Assembly: GCA_035379625.1 (NCBI GenBank)
Contig: DAOSVM010000031.1
Span: 1-26,955, forward strand
DNA: 26,955 nt
Origin: DAOSCP01 sp035379625
GTDB taxonomy: Bacteria > Bacteroidota > Ignavibacteria > Ignavibacteriales > DAOSCP01
Direction: 5' to 3'
Shown here: positions 15,635-25,155 of the stretch, one piece after another
How positions within the stretch are numbered: the stretch's first letter is position 1
Layout of the letters: each line of letters starts with the position of its first letter
Position numbers and translations under genes: made by a program
The notes under the pieces: generated by a model
Database searches by the model: none
What the model was told of the DNA's origin: nothing
The model's input: only the letters and a program-made list of their open reading frames with translations

Positions 15635-17969
15635 ATTTCTTACTTATATTATTTTTTATTATTTCAAGTACACTAAAAATTTTATTATATTCAAAATGGT
15701 AATATGCTTCTGAGTAAATACTATAAATTGTTTTAAGTTCCTGATAATTATTTGCAAGATTTTCAAAAATTTTTAATATTGTTTTTACTTTGTTAAAATT
15801 TTTCTGTTTCAACGCATCTTCAATCAAAGATAAAATATTTGGTTCTTCATTTAAAATTACACTTCCATATTTTAGTAACAATTCATTTATTACTTCAATC
15901 CGTTCAGAATCTTGGGACTTTTTATCTTCATCTGGATAATCAAAAATCATTGCCTCCCTATAATTAACTTTCTTAAAATTCAAAAATACTTGTGTGCCAA
16001 CATTTAATTCTGATTTGTATTCAATACCAATCCCCAATTTGTAACAGTAATAAAATATTAGTGGCAGACTCAAACCAATATTAAAATTGTCATATCCCCT
16101 ATTTGGCAAATTTATATCAACTTTTTTGAAATTTTCTAAAACATTTTTATCGATACCGCACCCAGAATCTGAAATAATCAATGTAAAGTCTATTTGGTTA
16201 TTTTTCATTACTACATTTTCAAAACCTATATTGACTTCTCCTTTATCTGTAAACTTAATAGCATTATCAATTAGTTCATTTAAGATAAATTTGACTTTAG
16301 CTTTATTTGATAATATTTCTATACCATAAAGAATATCTTTATTGTACTTAATATTTAATCCTTTATTCTTTGCTAATTCTTCAAAAAACCGGTACAACTC
16401 CTCAATTATTTTTATTAAACTAAAATATTCATAATTTGCTATAATATTATTATCATCCATTTTATTTAGTACAACTATCTCATCAATAAAATTATTCAAT
16501 TTTTCTATTGAAATTAAAATATTTTTTGAATAAGTGGCTAAGCTTTTATCTAATTTTTGCAAATACTCATCTATTTTAACAATATTATTTTTAATAACAT
16601 TCAAAGGTGTTTTTACTTCATGAGCTAAATATGACGCTAACGTTTCTCTACGTTTTAACATTTCGAAATACATTTTCTTTTCTTTTTCTAAATTATCAAT
16701 AATTCTTTTCTTTTTCTTGTTTTTAATATGAAAATAAGATAATATAAATATAGTAAAAAATATGATGGCTATGTTAATAATGATATAATAAATTTTTTGT
16801 TTTTCAATTTGTTGTATTTCTTGTAACTTTCTATTAATTGTGACTTTATCATAATATGCCTCATGGCTCAAATTACTTGCTATATATAACATTGTTTCAT
16901 TACGAATATTATATAGACTATCGTAAACCCTATTGAAATAAGAATATTTGGTAAAATTATGTTTTAATTTGTACAAATTTGCTAAATCATTAATAAGTTC
17001 CATTTCTAAAATTAAAGTATTATTTTTTTTAATTATATTATAAATATCAAGATAATATTTTTCGGCAATATTTAACTTGTGGATGTTTAAATAATAATTT
17101 GCAAAAGCTTTAAAAATTTCTATTTTGTACTCCTCTTTGGACAATTTATCTGAATAAATTTTAGCTTTATATTCAAATTCTTCTCTTTTAGGTAATTTTA
17201 TTTCTGCTAACAACAAATATGCATAAGATAACCTGTAAAGAGATTCATTTATAAAATTATATTCTTTATAATTTTTTATACAAAATAAAAATTTATTCAA
17301 GACATCATTAAGTAGCTTTTCTGCTTTATCGTATTTTTTTAATTTAATAAGTACTCTAGATATATAAAATTTCGAATGAGCAAAATAAAAATTTGTATCT
17401 TTTACAGAAGTATACTTTTTCCGTATTTCAAAACCTTTATTAAAATAAAATAAAGCACTATCTAATTTGTTTTGATTTTCGTATATTAAGCCAATATTAT
17501 TAAATGCAACTGCGTATTGATGTTTTACATTTTCAGGTGAAGTTATTTCCAGTGCGGATTTATAAAATTGTGCTGTATATTCATTATAATATTTGTATTT
17601 AAAAAATATATTCCCTATATCACTTAAAGCATAAAACATTCCTAAGGTATCATTACTTTTCCTAACTTGATAGTCTAAACTTATCATATAATTCAAAAAG
17701 ACATTTTTGATATCTCCTCGTAAATTATTATATTTAGCTTTAGCAGTATAATAATATGAAAGAATTCCTGGATGATAATTTTCTAAATAAATGCCTAATT
17801 TGTAAGTAGTATCAAATATTTTATATATTTTCTCTTCGTTATTAGAATTTTGATATATTTTATTAATATAATGAAAATATTGTTTCTTTAATACTTCTTG
17901 TTCATTCTTATTAAATCCAATTGTAAATATAAATTCAGTGAGAGTTATTATAAAAAATATTTTATACAT
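15621..17969 (-). CDS. TPR-containing membrane sensor histidine kinase
   Basis: A 782-residue sensor. It has an N-terminal hydrophobic signal/anchor (1-19), a periplasmic TPR array (about 80-370, e.g. 'AVAFNNIGLIYENQNKLDSA'), a transmembrane helix (about 392-413), a coiled linker, HisKA with His450 ('LAHEVKTPL'), and HATPase_c ('NELIDNAIKFTD', 'DSGCGID'). The last ~105 residues (675-782) are an all-helical extension. It resembles the helical tail found after the receiver in many hybrid kinases (pattern 'LxxALxxxxxxxxxxI ... FEYNKIFSVLEII'), but here no receiver precedes it. The TAATG junction with comB at 17969 and the 14-base overlap with the REC-kinase gene indicate coupled translation. The signal sensed is unknown. 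Confidence 0.88.
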   Translation of the reverse strand: MYKIFFIITLTEFIFTIGFNKNEQEVLKKQYFHYINKIYQNSNNEEKIYKIFDTTYKLGIYLENYHPGILSYYYTAKAKYNNLRGDIKNVFLNYMISLDYQVRKSNDTLGMFYALSDIGNIFFKYKYYNEYTAQFYKSALEITSPENVKHQYAVAFNNIGLIYENQNKLDSALFYFNKGFEIRKKYTSVKDTNFYFAHSKFYISRVLIKLKKYDKAEKLLNDVLNKFLFCIKNYKEYNFINESLYRLSYAYLLLAEIKLPKREEFEYKAKIYSDKLSKEEYKIEIFKAFANYYLNIHKLNIAEKYYLDIYNIIKKNNTLILEMELINDLANLYKLKHNFTKYSYFNRVYDSLYNIRNETMLYIASNLSHEAYYDKVTINRKLQEIQQIEKQKIYYIIINIAIIFFTIFILSYFHIKNKKKKRIIDNLEKEKKMYFEMLKRRETLASYLAHEVKTPLNVIKNNIVKIDEYLQKLDKSLATYSKNILISIEKLNNFIDEIVVLNKMDDNNIIANYEYFSLIKIIEELYRFFEELAKNKGLNIKYNKDILYGIEILSNKAKVKFILNELIDNAIKFTDKGEVNIGFENVVMKNNQIDFTLIISDSGCGIDKNVLENFKKVDINLPNRGYDNFNIGLSLPLIFYYCYKLGIGIEYKSELNVGTQVFLNFKKVNYREAMIFDYPDEDKKSQDSERIEVINELLLKYGSVILNEEPNILSLIEDALKQKNFNKVKTILKIFENLANNYQELKTIYSIYSEAYYHFEYNKIFSVLEIIKNNISKKYGKK

Positions 17970-18751
17970 TACATTTTTAATATTAAATTATCTTTCATAA
18001 CCGGTACTAAATTGATAGAGTTTAAATTTGATGATATTTCAACATCTTTAAAATATCCCTTAGCTATTAATTTTTCAGCATGTTCAGTACCCTTTAATAT
18101 TTTAAATAAATTATTTTCCAAATTTAAATATGATGATAAGGCTAATTTTGCAGAGTCTGAAAGTTTTATTTTAAAATTAAATATTTCATGAAATTCTTGG
18201 ATCAGACAACCAGCCACTAAAATATCTTCAAAAGAAGGATGTAAATTATTTCCAGCGCAAAGAATATCAACATCTTCACCTAACATTCCAACAATATCTG
18301 CAACATAACTAACATTATTAAAACAAGCAAGGAAAATATTTTTTGCTTCATTAATTAGATTTAGTGCGTTAGTACCATTAGTAGTAAACATAATTATATT
18401 TTTGTTAGTAAAATCACCGTTATAAAATTCGTATGGTGAATTACCATAATCAAATTCTGGAATTTTATCAGCTTGATATTCGCCAACAAGCAAATAATCT
18501 GGATTATTTTTCTTGAATATTTGGACTTTTTCTTTATAACTTTTGTCTTTCAGTACTTTTTCTATTTTTTGCTTGCTAGAATAACCTAAAAACTCAAAAT
18601 TGTTTACAGGAGTAATACTATTAGCACCGTTATTTAAAATATGTGCTATGCTTGTTGTTGCTCTAAAGTTATCAATAACTATAAAGTTTCTGTTTTTAAT
18701 ATTATAGTTATTTAAAAATACAGGGCTAATAATAACATTTAAGTTTATCAT
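17969..18751 (-). CDS. comB: 2-phosphosulfolactate phosphatase-like (ComB family)
   Basis: ComB hydrolyses 2-phosphosulfolactate to sulfolactate, a step known in coenzyme M and sulfolactate synthesis. Family motifs in order are 'VIDNFRATTS' (25-34), 'LLVGE' (87-91), 'YGNSP' (102-106), 'TTNGT' (123-127), 'CAG' (165-167), 'EDILVAG' (175-181) and the C-terminal 'GTEHAEKLIAKGYFKDVE'. I place the start at the ATG at 18751, which overlaps the upstream stop as ATGA; a GTG at 18760 would add three residues. No comA (phosphosulfolactate synthase) is nearby. The gene sits between an outer-membrane protein and a kinase, so the cellular substrate may differ from the textbook one. The family call is strong, the substrate less so. 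Confidence 0.85.
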   Translation of the reverse strand: MINLNVIISPVFLNNYNIKNRNFIVIDNFRATTSIAHILNNGANSITPVNNFEFLGYSSKQKIEKVLKDKSYKEKVQIFKKNNPDYLLVGEYQADKIPEFDYGNSPYEFYNGDFTNKNIIMFTTNGTNALNLINEAKNIFLACFNNVSYVADIVGMLGEDVDILCAGNNLHPSFEDILVAGCLIQEFHEIFNFKIKLSDSAKLALSSYLNLENNLFKILKGTEHAEKLIAKGYFKDVEISSNLNSINLVPVMKDNLILKM

Positions 18752-21654
18752 ATTGACCACATTAAATATAAGTTAAACATTCTTGAACTATATGCAGTTT
18801 CATATCTAGCTGAACTGCCAAAATTAACATTTAAATTTAAAGACAGATTGTAATTAAATTTATATGATCCGACTAGTTGGAACTCTTTTATAATGAAATC
18901 TGTCGAAAAAACATAACCAACTTTACCATTCATTTTAAGTTCTATTTCTTTATCCTTATAAGCTAACCATTCTGCAAAAACACCGTGAGTTTCAAAGTTT
19001 TTGGGAGAGTAGTATTCAGCAATTGTATTTACATATTTAACTAAATAATATTCATATCCAATATGCAAATTTTCATAAAAATCTTTCCCAAGTCTTAGTT
19101 TGAAATCATTTCCACCATTTTTCTTATACTTTATTGTATCAGTATATCTTATTACATTTTGGGTTAACGGATCAACTGTCTCTGTTATTTTATAAGAATA
19201 TACTGGTCCATCAATTAGAAGCAAAGATGTTGATAATGAAAGTTTTGCATCTTCTCTAATCTTATAATAACCATTAAAGTTTAAATAATTTGTATTTAAT
19301 TTATAAAAAAGAATTTTTGGCGAATATACTAAAAATCTTGCATCTGTACTCATTATTGTTGTACTTACATAATATTCACTAGTCAATTTATTAATGTTTA
19401 ATTCTGTAATAGGTTTTGATGTTCTATCACCAAAAGAAACATTAGAAAAATATAAAGCAGTATTCCAATTAGCAGGTAATTTAAATAATAATCCAATTTT
19501 TGCATTTGTGAACTTATTGGAATATGTGTTTATTGGTTCAGTACTTGAAAATTTACCTTGATAAATTGACAAAGTTGCTGATAAAATTGAGGATATACCT
19601 GCTTCAAATCTTATTCCTTGATACTGATATTGGAAATATTGATTATCTGAAAATGTAAATATTTCTGGTAATACATTGAAAAATAGTGGGAATTTACCAG
19701 TTGAGAATTTAAAAGCAGTATAATATTCTCCAGGGAACCAACTAGCATTTAAGTTAAATATATAATTATTCGGGAAACGTGTATTATAAAAATCTGTAAT
19801 ATTTTTTGCATTCTTATAATTTTTAAGTTCCGAATAACATTGCAATTTCATTAAATTTATCTGAGCATCAGCTGAATATTCCTTTTCATGTTTTTGAATA
19901 TAACTTAAAGCGGCATTATATTTCTTTTTCCATATTAAATTTTGAATACGATTTTTACTTATATCTGGATTATTATTCAACAATAATAAATTATCTATTA
20001 CTTCATTATATTTTTCTATTTCGTCATTATTTAAATAAAAATCAGCTAATTTATAATAAAAATATTCATCATTTTTATACTTTTGATTTAATAATACTAG
20101 TGTTTTTTCGTTATCTGTATAGAGTTCATTATCTTGTAAATTTAAATTTTGAACAGTATGATAATCATTAATAATATTACTTTCATTTCTATTTTTAACT
20201 ACAACGTAAAATAATTTTCTTAACTCATAATTATCATAATCCAATTTAGAAGCAACTCTTAAAATTGAATCTGCGGTGTTATAATTTTTAATAAGAACAT
20301 TTAAGAGAGCGTAAGTTTTAAGTGCTTCAAAATTTTTAGGCTCTTTTTTTAAAATAATCTTTAATTTGTAAGATGCATCTTCTAAATTTTGATTTGTCCA
20401 AACACATATTTTGCAATATAATATAGTATAATTGAAATTATTTGGTTGTTTATTGGTTAATTCTGATAATATTTTTAGCGCTGTATCATAATTCAAATTG
20501 TATGAGGCATACAATGCTGTGTAATAAGCTATTTGTTCATCGTAATCTTCCTTTAAATAATTCATACCAATATTAACTGCATTATTATACATCTGTTGGT
20601 TTCCGTAGAATTTAATAATTTCTAATATATATTTTCTATTTTTAGGATCTTTTTGAATCTTTGCTTGCAAAGTTCTTAATTGTTGATTAAAAGTAGTATC
20701 ACGTAGAGCTTCATATTTTTCAAATAATTCTTTATATTTTTCATTCTCTGAATATTTATCAGCTAAATAAGCTAGATGTACTTGTGCTTCACCTATTCTT
20801 TTATATTTTAATAATTCTTCTATCAAAAGAAAACGAATATCATCTTTATTGGGATATTTTTGTAAAATTCTAGTATATTTATCAATAGCAAACTCAAAAC
20901 GAGCTTTACCTGTATCTTTTTCTACAATAGTAAAATTATAACCTTTTCCTTTGGCATTATCCAAACCATCTTGAGCTTCTTTAAAAAATGGTTTTATTAC
21001 CAGAGCTCTTTCAAAATCATTTATTGCATTTTTATAATCACCTAACCAGTTTCTAATCCAACCACGTTTACTTAATAATCTATGGTCTTGTGGATATTTA
21101 TTAATTTGTGCGGTTATAATACTTTCCGCTTTTTTTAGTTTATTCGCTTTTATAAGCATATTAGCGTATAGAATAGCATCATTGGCACTTAATTCTTTCT
21201 TAGACATATAATCATCAAACCATTTTTCAGCTTCGTTATAATTTTCTAAGTCTTGATAACATTTTGCAATTTTCAGATAATTATCATAATTTTTGGGATT
21301 TCTAAAAAGTTCTCTTTTGTAACCCTCTATTCTTTTTAATATTATATCATCCCAATTTTTTCTTATTCTTATTACATTATTTTTATAATTGTTATTACCT
21401 GGTTCTAATTTTGAAGCTCGTTTATAATCTTCTAAAGCTTCTTCATATTGGCTTCTATTTTCATAACATTTTCCTCTCATATCATATGCTGATGCATCCT
21501 GCGGATTAGAAGTTATATATTTATTTAATATTTCAATAGCTTCTCCGTATCTTCCGGATTGAATATATTTATATGCTTGTTTTTTCAATTCTGAATTATC
21601 TTGAGAAAATAAAAAAATACTCATACCCAAGAATAAAAAAATAATTTTTTTCAT
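18748..21654 (-). CDS. TPR protein with predicted C-terminal outer-membrane beta-barrel
   Basis: A signal peptide (MKKIIFLFLGMSIFLFS) starts a 968-residue protein. Residues 20-230 contain canonical TPRs ('GRYGEAIEILNKYI', 'SQYEEALEDYKRASKLEP', 'GDYKNAINDFERALVIKP'), and less regular helical repeats run to about 640. The last ~320 residues change to alternating hydrophobic/aromatic strands with polar turns, ending 'FNLYLMWSI', as in an outer-membrane barrel. This layout parallels exopolysaccharide exporters such as PgaA and BcsC, but that is an architectural analogy, not recognised homology. The GAGG ribosome site overlaps the upstream KaiC-like stop region (gap 14 bases). The stop overlaps the comB start by ATGA. 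Confidence 0.75.
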   Translation of the reverse strand: MKKIIFLFLGMSIFLFSQDNSELKKQAYKYIQSGRYGEAIEILNKYITSNPQDASAYDMRGKCYENRSQYEEALEDYKRASKLEPGNNNYKNNVIRIRKNWDDIILKRIEGYKRELFRNPKNYDNYLKIAKCYQDLENYNEAEKWFDDYMSKKELSANDAILYANMLIKANKLKKAESIITAQINKYPQDHRLLSKRGWIRNWLGDYKNAINDFERALVIKPFFKEAQDGLDNAKGKGYNFTIVEKDTGKARFEFAIDKYTRILQKYPNKDDIRFLLIEELLKYKRIGEAQVHLAYLADKYSENEKYKELFEKYEALRDTTFNQQLRTLQAKIQKDPKNRKYILEIIKFYGNQQMYNNAVNIGMNYLKEDYDEQIAYYTALYASYNLNYDTALKILSELTNKQPNNFNYTILYCKICVWTNQNLEDASYKLKIILKKEPKNFEALKTYALLNVLIKNYNTADSILRVASKLDYDNYELRKLFYVVVKNRNESNIINDYHTVQNLNLQDNELYTDNEKTLVLLNQKYKNDEYFYYKLADFYLNNDEIEKYNEVIDNLLLLNNNPDISKNRIQNLIWKKKYNAALSYIQKHEKEYSADAQINLMKLQCYSELKNYKNAKNITDFYNTRFPNNYIFNLNASWFPGEYYTAFKFSTGKFPLFFNVLPEIFTFSDNQYFQYQYQGIRFEAGISSILSATLSIYQGKFSSTEPINTYSNKFTNAKIGLLFKLPANWNTALYFSNVSFGDRTSKPITELNINKLTSEYYVSTTIMSTDARFLVYSPKILFYKLNTNYLNFNGYYKIREDAKLSLSTSLLLIDGPVYSYKITETVDPLTQNVIRYTDTIKYKKNGGNDFKLRLGKDFYENLHIGYEYYLVKYVNTIAEYYSPKNFETHGVFAEWLAYKDKEIELKMNGKVGYVFSTDFIIKEFQLVGSYKFNYNLSLNLNVNFGSSARYETAYSSRMFNLYLMWSI

Positions 21655-21668
21655 ATTTTTTACTACCT

Positions 21669-22967
21669 CTACTCAAAAATATATTTGAAAATCTCATCAG
21701 CATTATTAAAATTCAAAACATTTTCAATCTTTAACACTGAAATATATCTTAAAATATTTTTAATAAGTGCTTCATCCTGAACTGGAAAATTTGATGCCAT
21801 ATTCACTAATAACCTATAAAAACTATCAGGTGTACTTTTAACAATAATTAAAATTATTAGGTCATTATGAATTGTTAGTTTATCTTTTTTGTCAACAGAC
21901 AGTCTAATAGTATTTGCAAGTTGTTTCAATGACATTAATTTCCCTGCAATAGCGAAACTATCTAATTTAAAAGCATATATTTCAAATGGTTGCCCAGTAT
22001 TTTTGTATAAGGATAACTGGTTACTAACAAATAGGAAAAAATCTTCATAATTATATATATTTGAATGTATATACTCATCAGATTTTATTTCAAAGTTACT
22101 CAATGGAATAAACTTACTATATTGTTGTTCTTGCCTTACTTGTTGTAATTTTAGTTCGTTTTCAATTTTGTAATTTATTTTATCATCTTTAGTTAAATCT
22201 TGAGTGAAAGTACTTTGAACTTGCTCTTTTATTGGATTAACTATTTCTTGAGTATTTTTTTCATCCCAAAACACAAAACCTTTATGCGGTTCAATTTTAT
22301 AATAATTTTCAAAAACTCCCTCTGGATGCCCAATATTTGGAATAATAGATATTTTCCCCGTAGCATTATTGGATAAAGAATCAATAGATTTTTGTAACAC
22401 AATTTTTGCGCTTGATAAATTATAAATAGTATTTACAATATCTTTAGCATATGAGGTTGCTGGTTCCCCAACAACAAAAATATTTGTAGTCCCAACATTT
22501 TCAATACCTTCAATCATGTTTACATAAGCATCATTTAGTAGATTAAGATTTGTAAAACCAATGAATGGAGTAAGTTCATCAAAAACCAATAAATCAGGTG
22601 AATACTGTTGTACTAAATTTTGAATATCTTTGAAATAATCCCTTAACTCATTATCTGGATTATCTTTTTCATATACATCACTGGGCGGATTAGCCTTGAT
22701 AATAATTAGTTTGTTTTGAGAAACATAATCTTGCAAATTTAAGCCTAAAGTATTTGCAGTAATCATTAAATCTTTTGTTCGTAGCCCAGTAAAATATACA
22801 CAAGAACTTCCTGAAGTTAGGAAAAATTTTGCAATTTGTAAAGCTAAGATAGTTTTTCCAGATTTTTTGGGCCCAATTATTAAGTAAGAACCTGTTTTAT
22901 AAATTCCACCCCAATTTTGGTCTATAATAGATAATGAAGTTTTTAATGTTTGAATAGTTGATTTCAT
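21669..22967 (-). CDS. KaiC/RecA-like ATPase with degenerate GGDEF-like C-terminal domain
   Basis: Residues 1-235 form a RecA-superfamily domain of KaiC type: Walker A GPKKSGKT (32-39), Walker B 'LLVFDEL' (126-132), and the late 'GHPEGVFENYYKIEPHKGFVF' segment (213-233). A charged linker (240-300) leads to residues 305-395. There the order 'FLFVSNQLSLYKNTGQPFEIYAFKLDSFA ... LANTIRLSV ... DKLTIHNDLIILII' follows a GGDEF fold, but the catalytic GGDEF is replaced by HNDLI (367-371). If correct, the domain cannot make c-di-GMP and may bind a nucleotide or a partner. An AAGGA ribosome site lies in the 12-base gap after the acyltransferase gene. ATPase call strong; GGDEF call is inference from pattern. 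Confidence 0.8.
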   Translation of the reverse strand: MKSTIQTLKTSLSIIDQNWGGIYKTGSYLIIGPKKSGKTILALQIAKFFLTSGSSCVYFTGLRTKDLMITANTLGLNLQDYVSQNKLIIIKANPPSDVYEKDNPDNELRDYFKDIQNLVQQYSPDLLVFDELTPFIGFTNLNLLNDAYVNMIEGIENVGTTNIFVVGEPATSYAKDIVNTIYNLSSAKIVLQKSIDSLSNNATGKISIIPNIGHPEGVFENYYKIEPHKGFVFWDEKNTQEIVNPIKEQVQSTFTQDLTKDDKINYKIENELKLQQVRQEQQYSKFIPLSNFEIKSDEYIHSNIYNYEDFFLFVSNQLSLYKNTGQPFEIYAFKLDSFAIAGKLMSLKQLANTIRLSVDKKDKLTIHNDLIILIIVKSTPDSFYRLLVNMASNFPVQDEALIKNILRYISVLKIENVLNFNNADEIFKYIFE

Positions 22968-22979
22968 AATAAATCCTTT

Positions 22980-24413
22980 TTATGTTTTCCAGTAATATTT
23001 TTTTTCAGTTAAATTGTTAACAAAGTATGCCAAAATCAAAGTTAATAAAAATGCTTTTAAGGTACCTAGTAAAGGACCTACCATGAAAGTATTTAAAACA
23101 TTATCAAGACCACTTAAAAATAAAATTGGCCATAAAATATGGGAATGTCCTGTATAAGCCATTAATGGATTTTTTCCGATATTAATTAGAATTTTAAAAT
23201 ATTTATCTTTTTGGAAATAATCAACTAAAATTGACAGAGAAATTAATGTTTGTATCGCTAAACCGGTAGTGAGTAATAAATAACTATATGTAGCCGGATC
23301 TTTCTTAATCCCACCTTGAAGAGGTTCTACAAACAATCCTATCAGTATAAAAAATATACCAATCAATAAAGAATTTTGAACAAATTTTTCATAAAGATCT
23401 ATTGGTTTACGTACTAAATATATTAGAAATGCAGAAATTATAATATTTAGCAAAGTAGTCCCAAAAATATAGCGATTATAAAGTCCCACAATATTTATGA
23501 TGATATAACTAAATGAAATAATAGCAATAAATAAGTATTTTTTGTCATCCCATTCTTTATTTTCTACAGAATTCTGAATTTTATTTTCATTATAAACCGA
23601 CGCAAATTTTACGGATTCAGATAAATTTAAAAATAAATCCCCAATTATTGTAGCAGGAATCATAATAATTAAATACTTTAAATATTCAAAAAAGAAAATA
23701 GGTTTTAATAAATCACATTTCCAAAGCTGTGAAATCCAAGAATCATTTACAGCTGAAGAAATTCTTAAAGCTATAAAAAAAGCTAAAATTGCAATTCTAA
23801 ACAATGGCTTTTCTTTTGTTATTAACCAAATTATAGAAGTAAATAAAAAGTTAATAGCTATAACTAAAATTATAATATCATTCCTTCCAAACTTAAAACC
23901 TGAGTTATCTGGATATTTAATATTAAAAAGAATTGTAAAACTTATAACAAAACCAATTAATTTTAGGACAACATTATTTAATCTCGATAAATTTTTAAAA
24001 TTACCAAAAATTAAAAACATTAAAACTAAAGAAATTAAAGCTATAATATTATCAAAAGATGGGTTATTACTAGCTATAACATAAGGTTTTGTATGCTGGA
24101 GAAAGATTGAAAAAAATATCAATAAAAAAGTACGATTAAGAATATCTAAAATTATTTTGTAATTATTAATGTTGTTTTTTAATTTTTTACTTAGTGCTAA
24201 TGGAATAGCACAACCTGCAGCAAAAAGAAAAAAAGGAAAAACCAAATCAACCCAAGTTATACCAGGAAAATTTGGATTAAATTTGTTTGTTGGTGGAGGT
24301 AACTGGGCATGATACATCCACCCTGGTAAAACTCCATTCCAAGGCACGCGTCCTGAAAAAATCATTGCAAAAATTGCAAGCCCACGTAGTAAATCTAGGG
24401 ATTTTATTCTCAT
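22980..24413 (-). CDS. DUF5009/HGSNAT-like membrane acyltransferase
   Basis: A 477-residue polytopic membrane protein with roughly ten to twelve hydrophobic segments. The N-terminus 'RIKSLDLLRGLAIFAMI', 'GWMYHAQLPPP' with His35, and 'ITWVDLVFPFFLFAAG' (52-67) are hallmarks of the DUF5009 family, related to heparan-alpha-glucosaminide N-acetyltransferase. Near the C-terminus 'NIGKNPLMAYTGHSHILWP' also fits. Relatives transfer acetyl groups across the membrane to a sugar amine, so acylation of an envelope or exported glycan is plausible. It is the first gene of the six-gene run; a 61-base AT-rich gap separates it from the gene upstream, where a promoter could lie but none is convincing. Confidence 0.85.
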   Translation of the reverse strand: MRIKSLDLLRGLAIFAMIFSGRVPWNGVLPGWMYHAQLPPPTNKFNPNFPGITWVDLVFPFFLFAAGCAIPLALSKKLKNNINNYKIILDILNRTFLLIFFSIFLQHTKPYVIASNNPSFDNIIALISLVLMFLIFGNFKNLSRLNNVVLKLIGFVISFTILFNIKYPDNSGFKFGRNDIIILVIAINFLFTSIIWLITKEKPLFRIAILAFFIALRISSAVNDSWISQLWKCDLLKPIFFFEYLKYLIIMIPATIIGDLFLNLSESVKFASVYNENKIQNSVENKEWDDKKYLFIAIISFSYIIINIVGLYNRYIFGTTLLNIIISAFLIYLVRKPIDLYEKFVQNSLLIGIFFILIGLFVEPLQGGIKKDPATYSYLLLTTGLAIQTLISLSILVDYFQKDKYFKILINIGKNPLMAYTGHSHILWPILFLSGLDNVLNTFMVGPLLGTLKAFLLTLILAYFVNNLTEKKYYWKT

Positions 24414-24474
24414 AATCTAATTCTATGTTTAATTAAATATAATAATTATTTTAATTTATTTAAATAGTTTGTGG

Positions 24475-25155
24475 CTATTTATTGTTGTTAGAATTCTTAA
24501 TTTTAGTAATTTTATCTAATAATATGTTTGGAAAATTATCTTTTGGAAACTCATAATCCTGTTTTAATTCAAGTAAGCCTAAATGTTGAATTAGACTATA
24601 AATTATTTTATTTACTTTTATCATTTCATTGTAAAAGTCTGTTTCAATATTTTCTATTAAGGTTTGAATGGTAGGGCTATCGAATCTTGAGATGGATTCA
24701 TAAATATTTAAATCATCGATTTGTTGAATAAATTTTTTTAAGAAATTAAAATTTGGTTTGTCAATTTCTTTATAATTTTTTAAGATTTTAGTTTTTTTTA
24801 CAGCTATACTAATTTCATAAGTTGAAAATGGGTCAATAAGTGAATTTGCAACAACTAAATAATTTTTACGAGATGTATAAAAAAAGAGTTCGAAAAATAT
24901 TTCGGTAAAAAAATAATAGTTATCAAAATTTAATTCAATAAGCAGTCTTTTATCATCTCTAATAATTAAATTATTTAATTGTAATTTAAAATTATTCAAA
25001 TATTCTGCTGCTGGCGAGAATATCGCATTATCTTTAATATCAAATTTAAATTTTTTGTTAGTTTTTGGTGAAGGTATATAAAAAGTTCCTGCAGGATGGT
25101 AAAATGAATTATTTGATGATACGTCGAAATTAATTTTTTTAATGTTTTCTATCAT
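24475..25155 (-). CDS. Unknown protein coupled to the response regulator gene
   Basis: A 226-residue protein that I do not recognise. There is no signal peptide or membrane helix. Residues 70-130 ('LLIELNFDNYYFFTEIFFEL' onward, then 'YEISIAVKK') have the spacing of the N-box region of a histidine-kinase ATPase domain but lack the Asn and all glycine boxes. This may be a decayed HATPase-like fold or coincidence. The C-terminal half is helical with many Asp/Ile. Its start overlaps the stop of the REC-HisKA gene by one base (TAATG), so the two are translated together and likely interact. It ends the mot-linked cluster. Confidence 0.6.
   Translation of the reverse strand: MIENIKKINFDVSSNNSFYHPAGTFYIPSPKTNKKFKFDIKDNAIFSPAAEYLNNFKLQLNNLIIRDDKRLLIELNFDNYYFFTEIFFELFFYTSRKNYLVVANSLIDPFSTYEISIAVKKTKILKNYKEIDKPNFNFLKKFIQQIDDLNIYESISRFDSPTIQTLIENIETDFYNEMIKVNKIIYSLIQHLGLLELKQDYEFPKDNFPNILLDKITKIKNSNNNK

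Noticed and set aside
22980..24413. Wzy/O-antigen polymerase for the polytopic membrane protein
   Set aside because: The N-terminal SLDxLRG and TWVDLVFPFFLF motifs fit DUF5009 acyltransferases much better.
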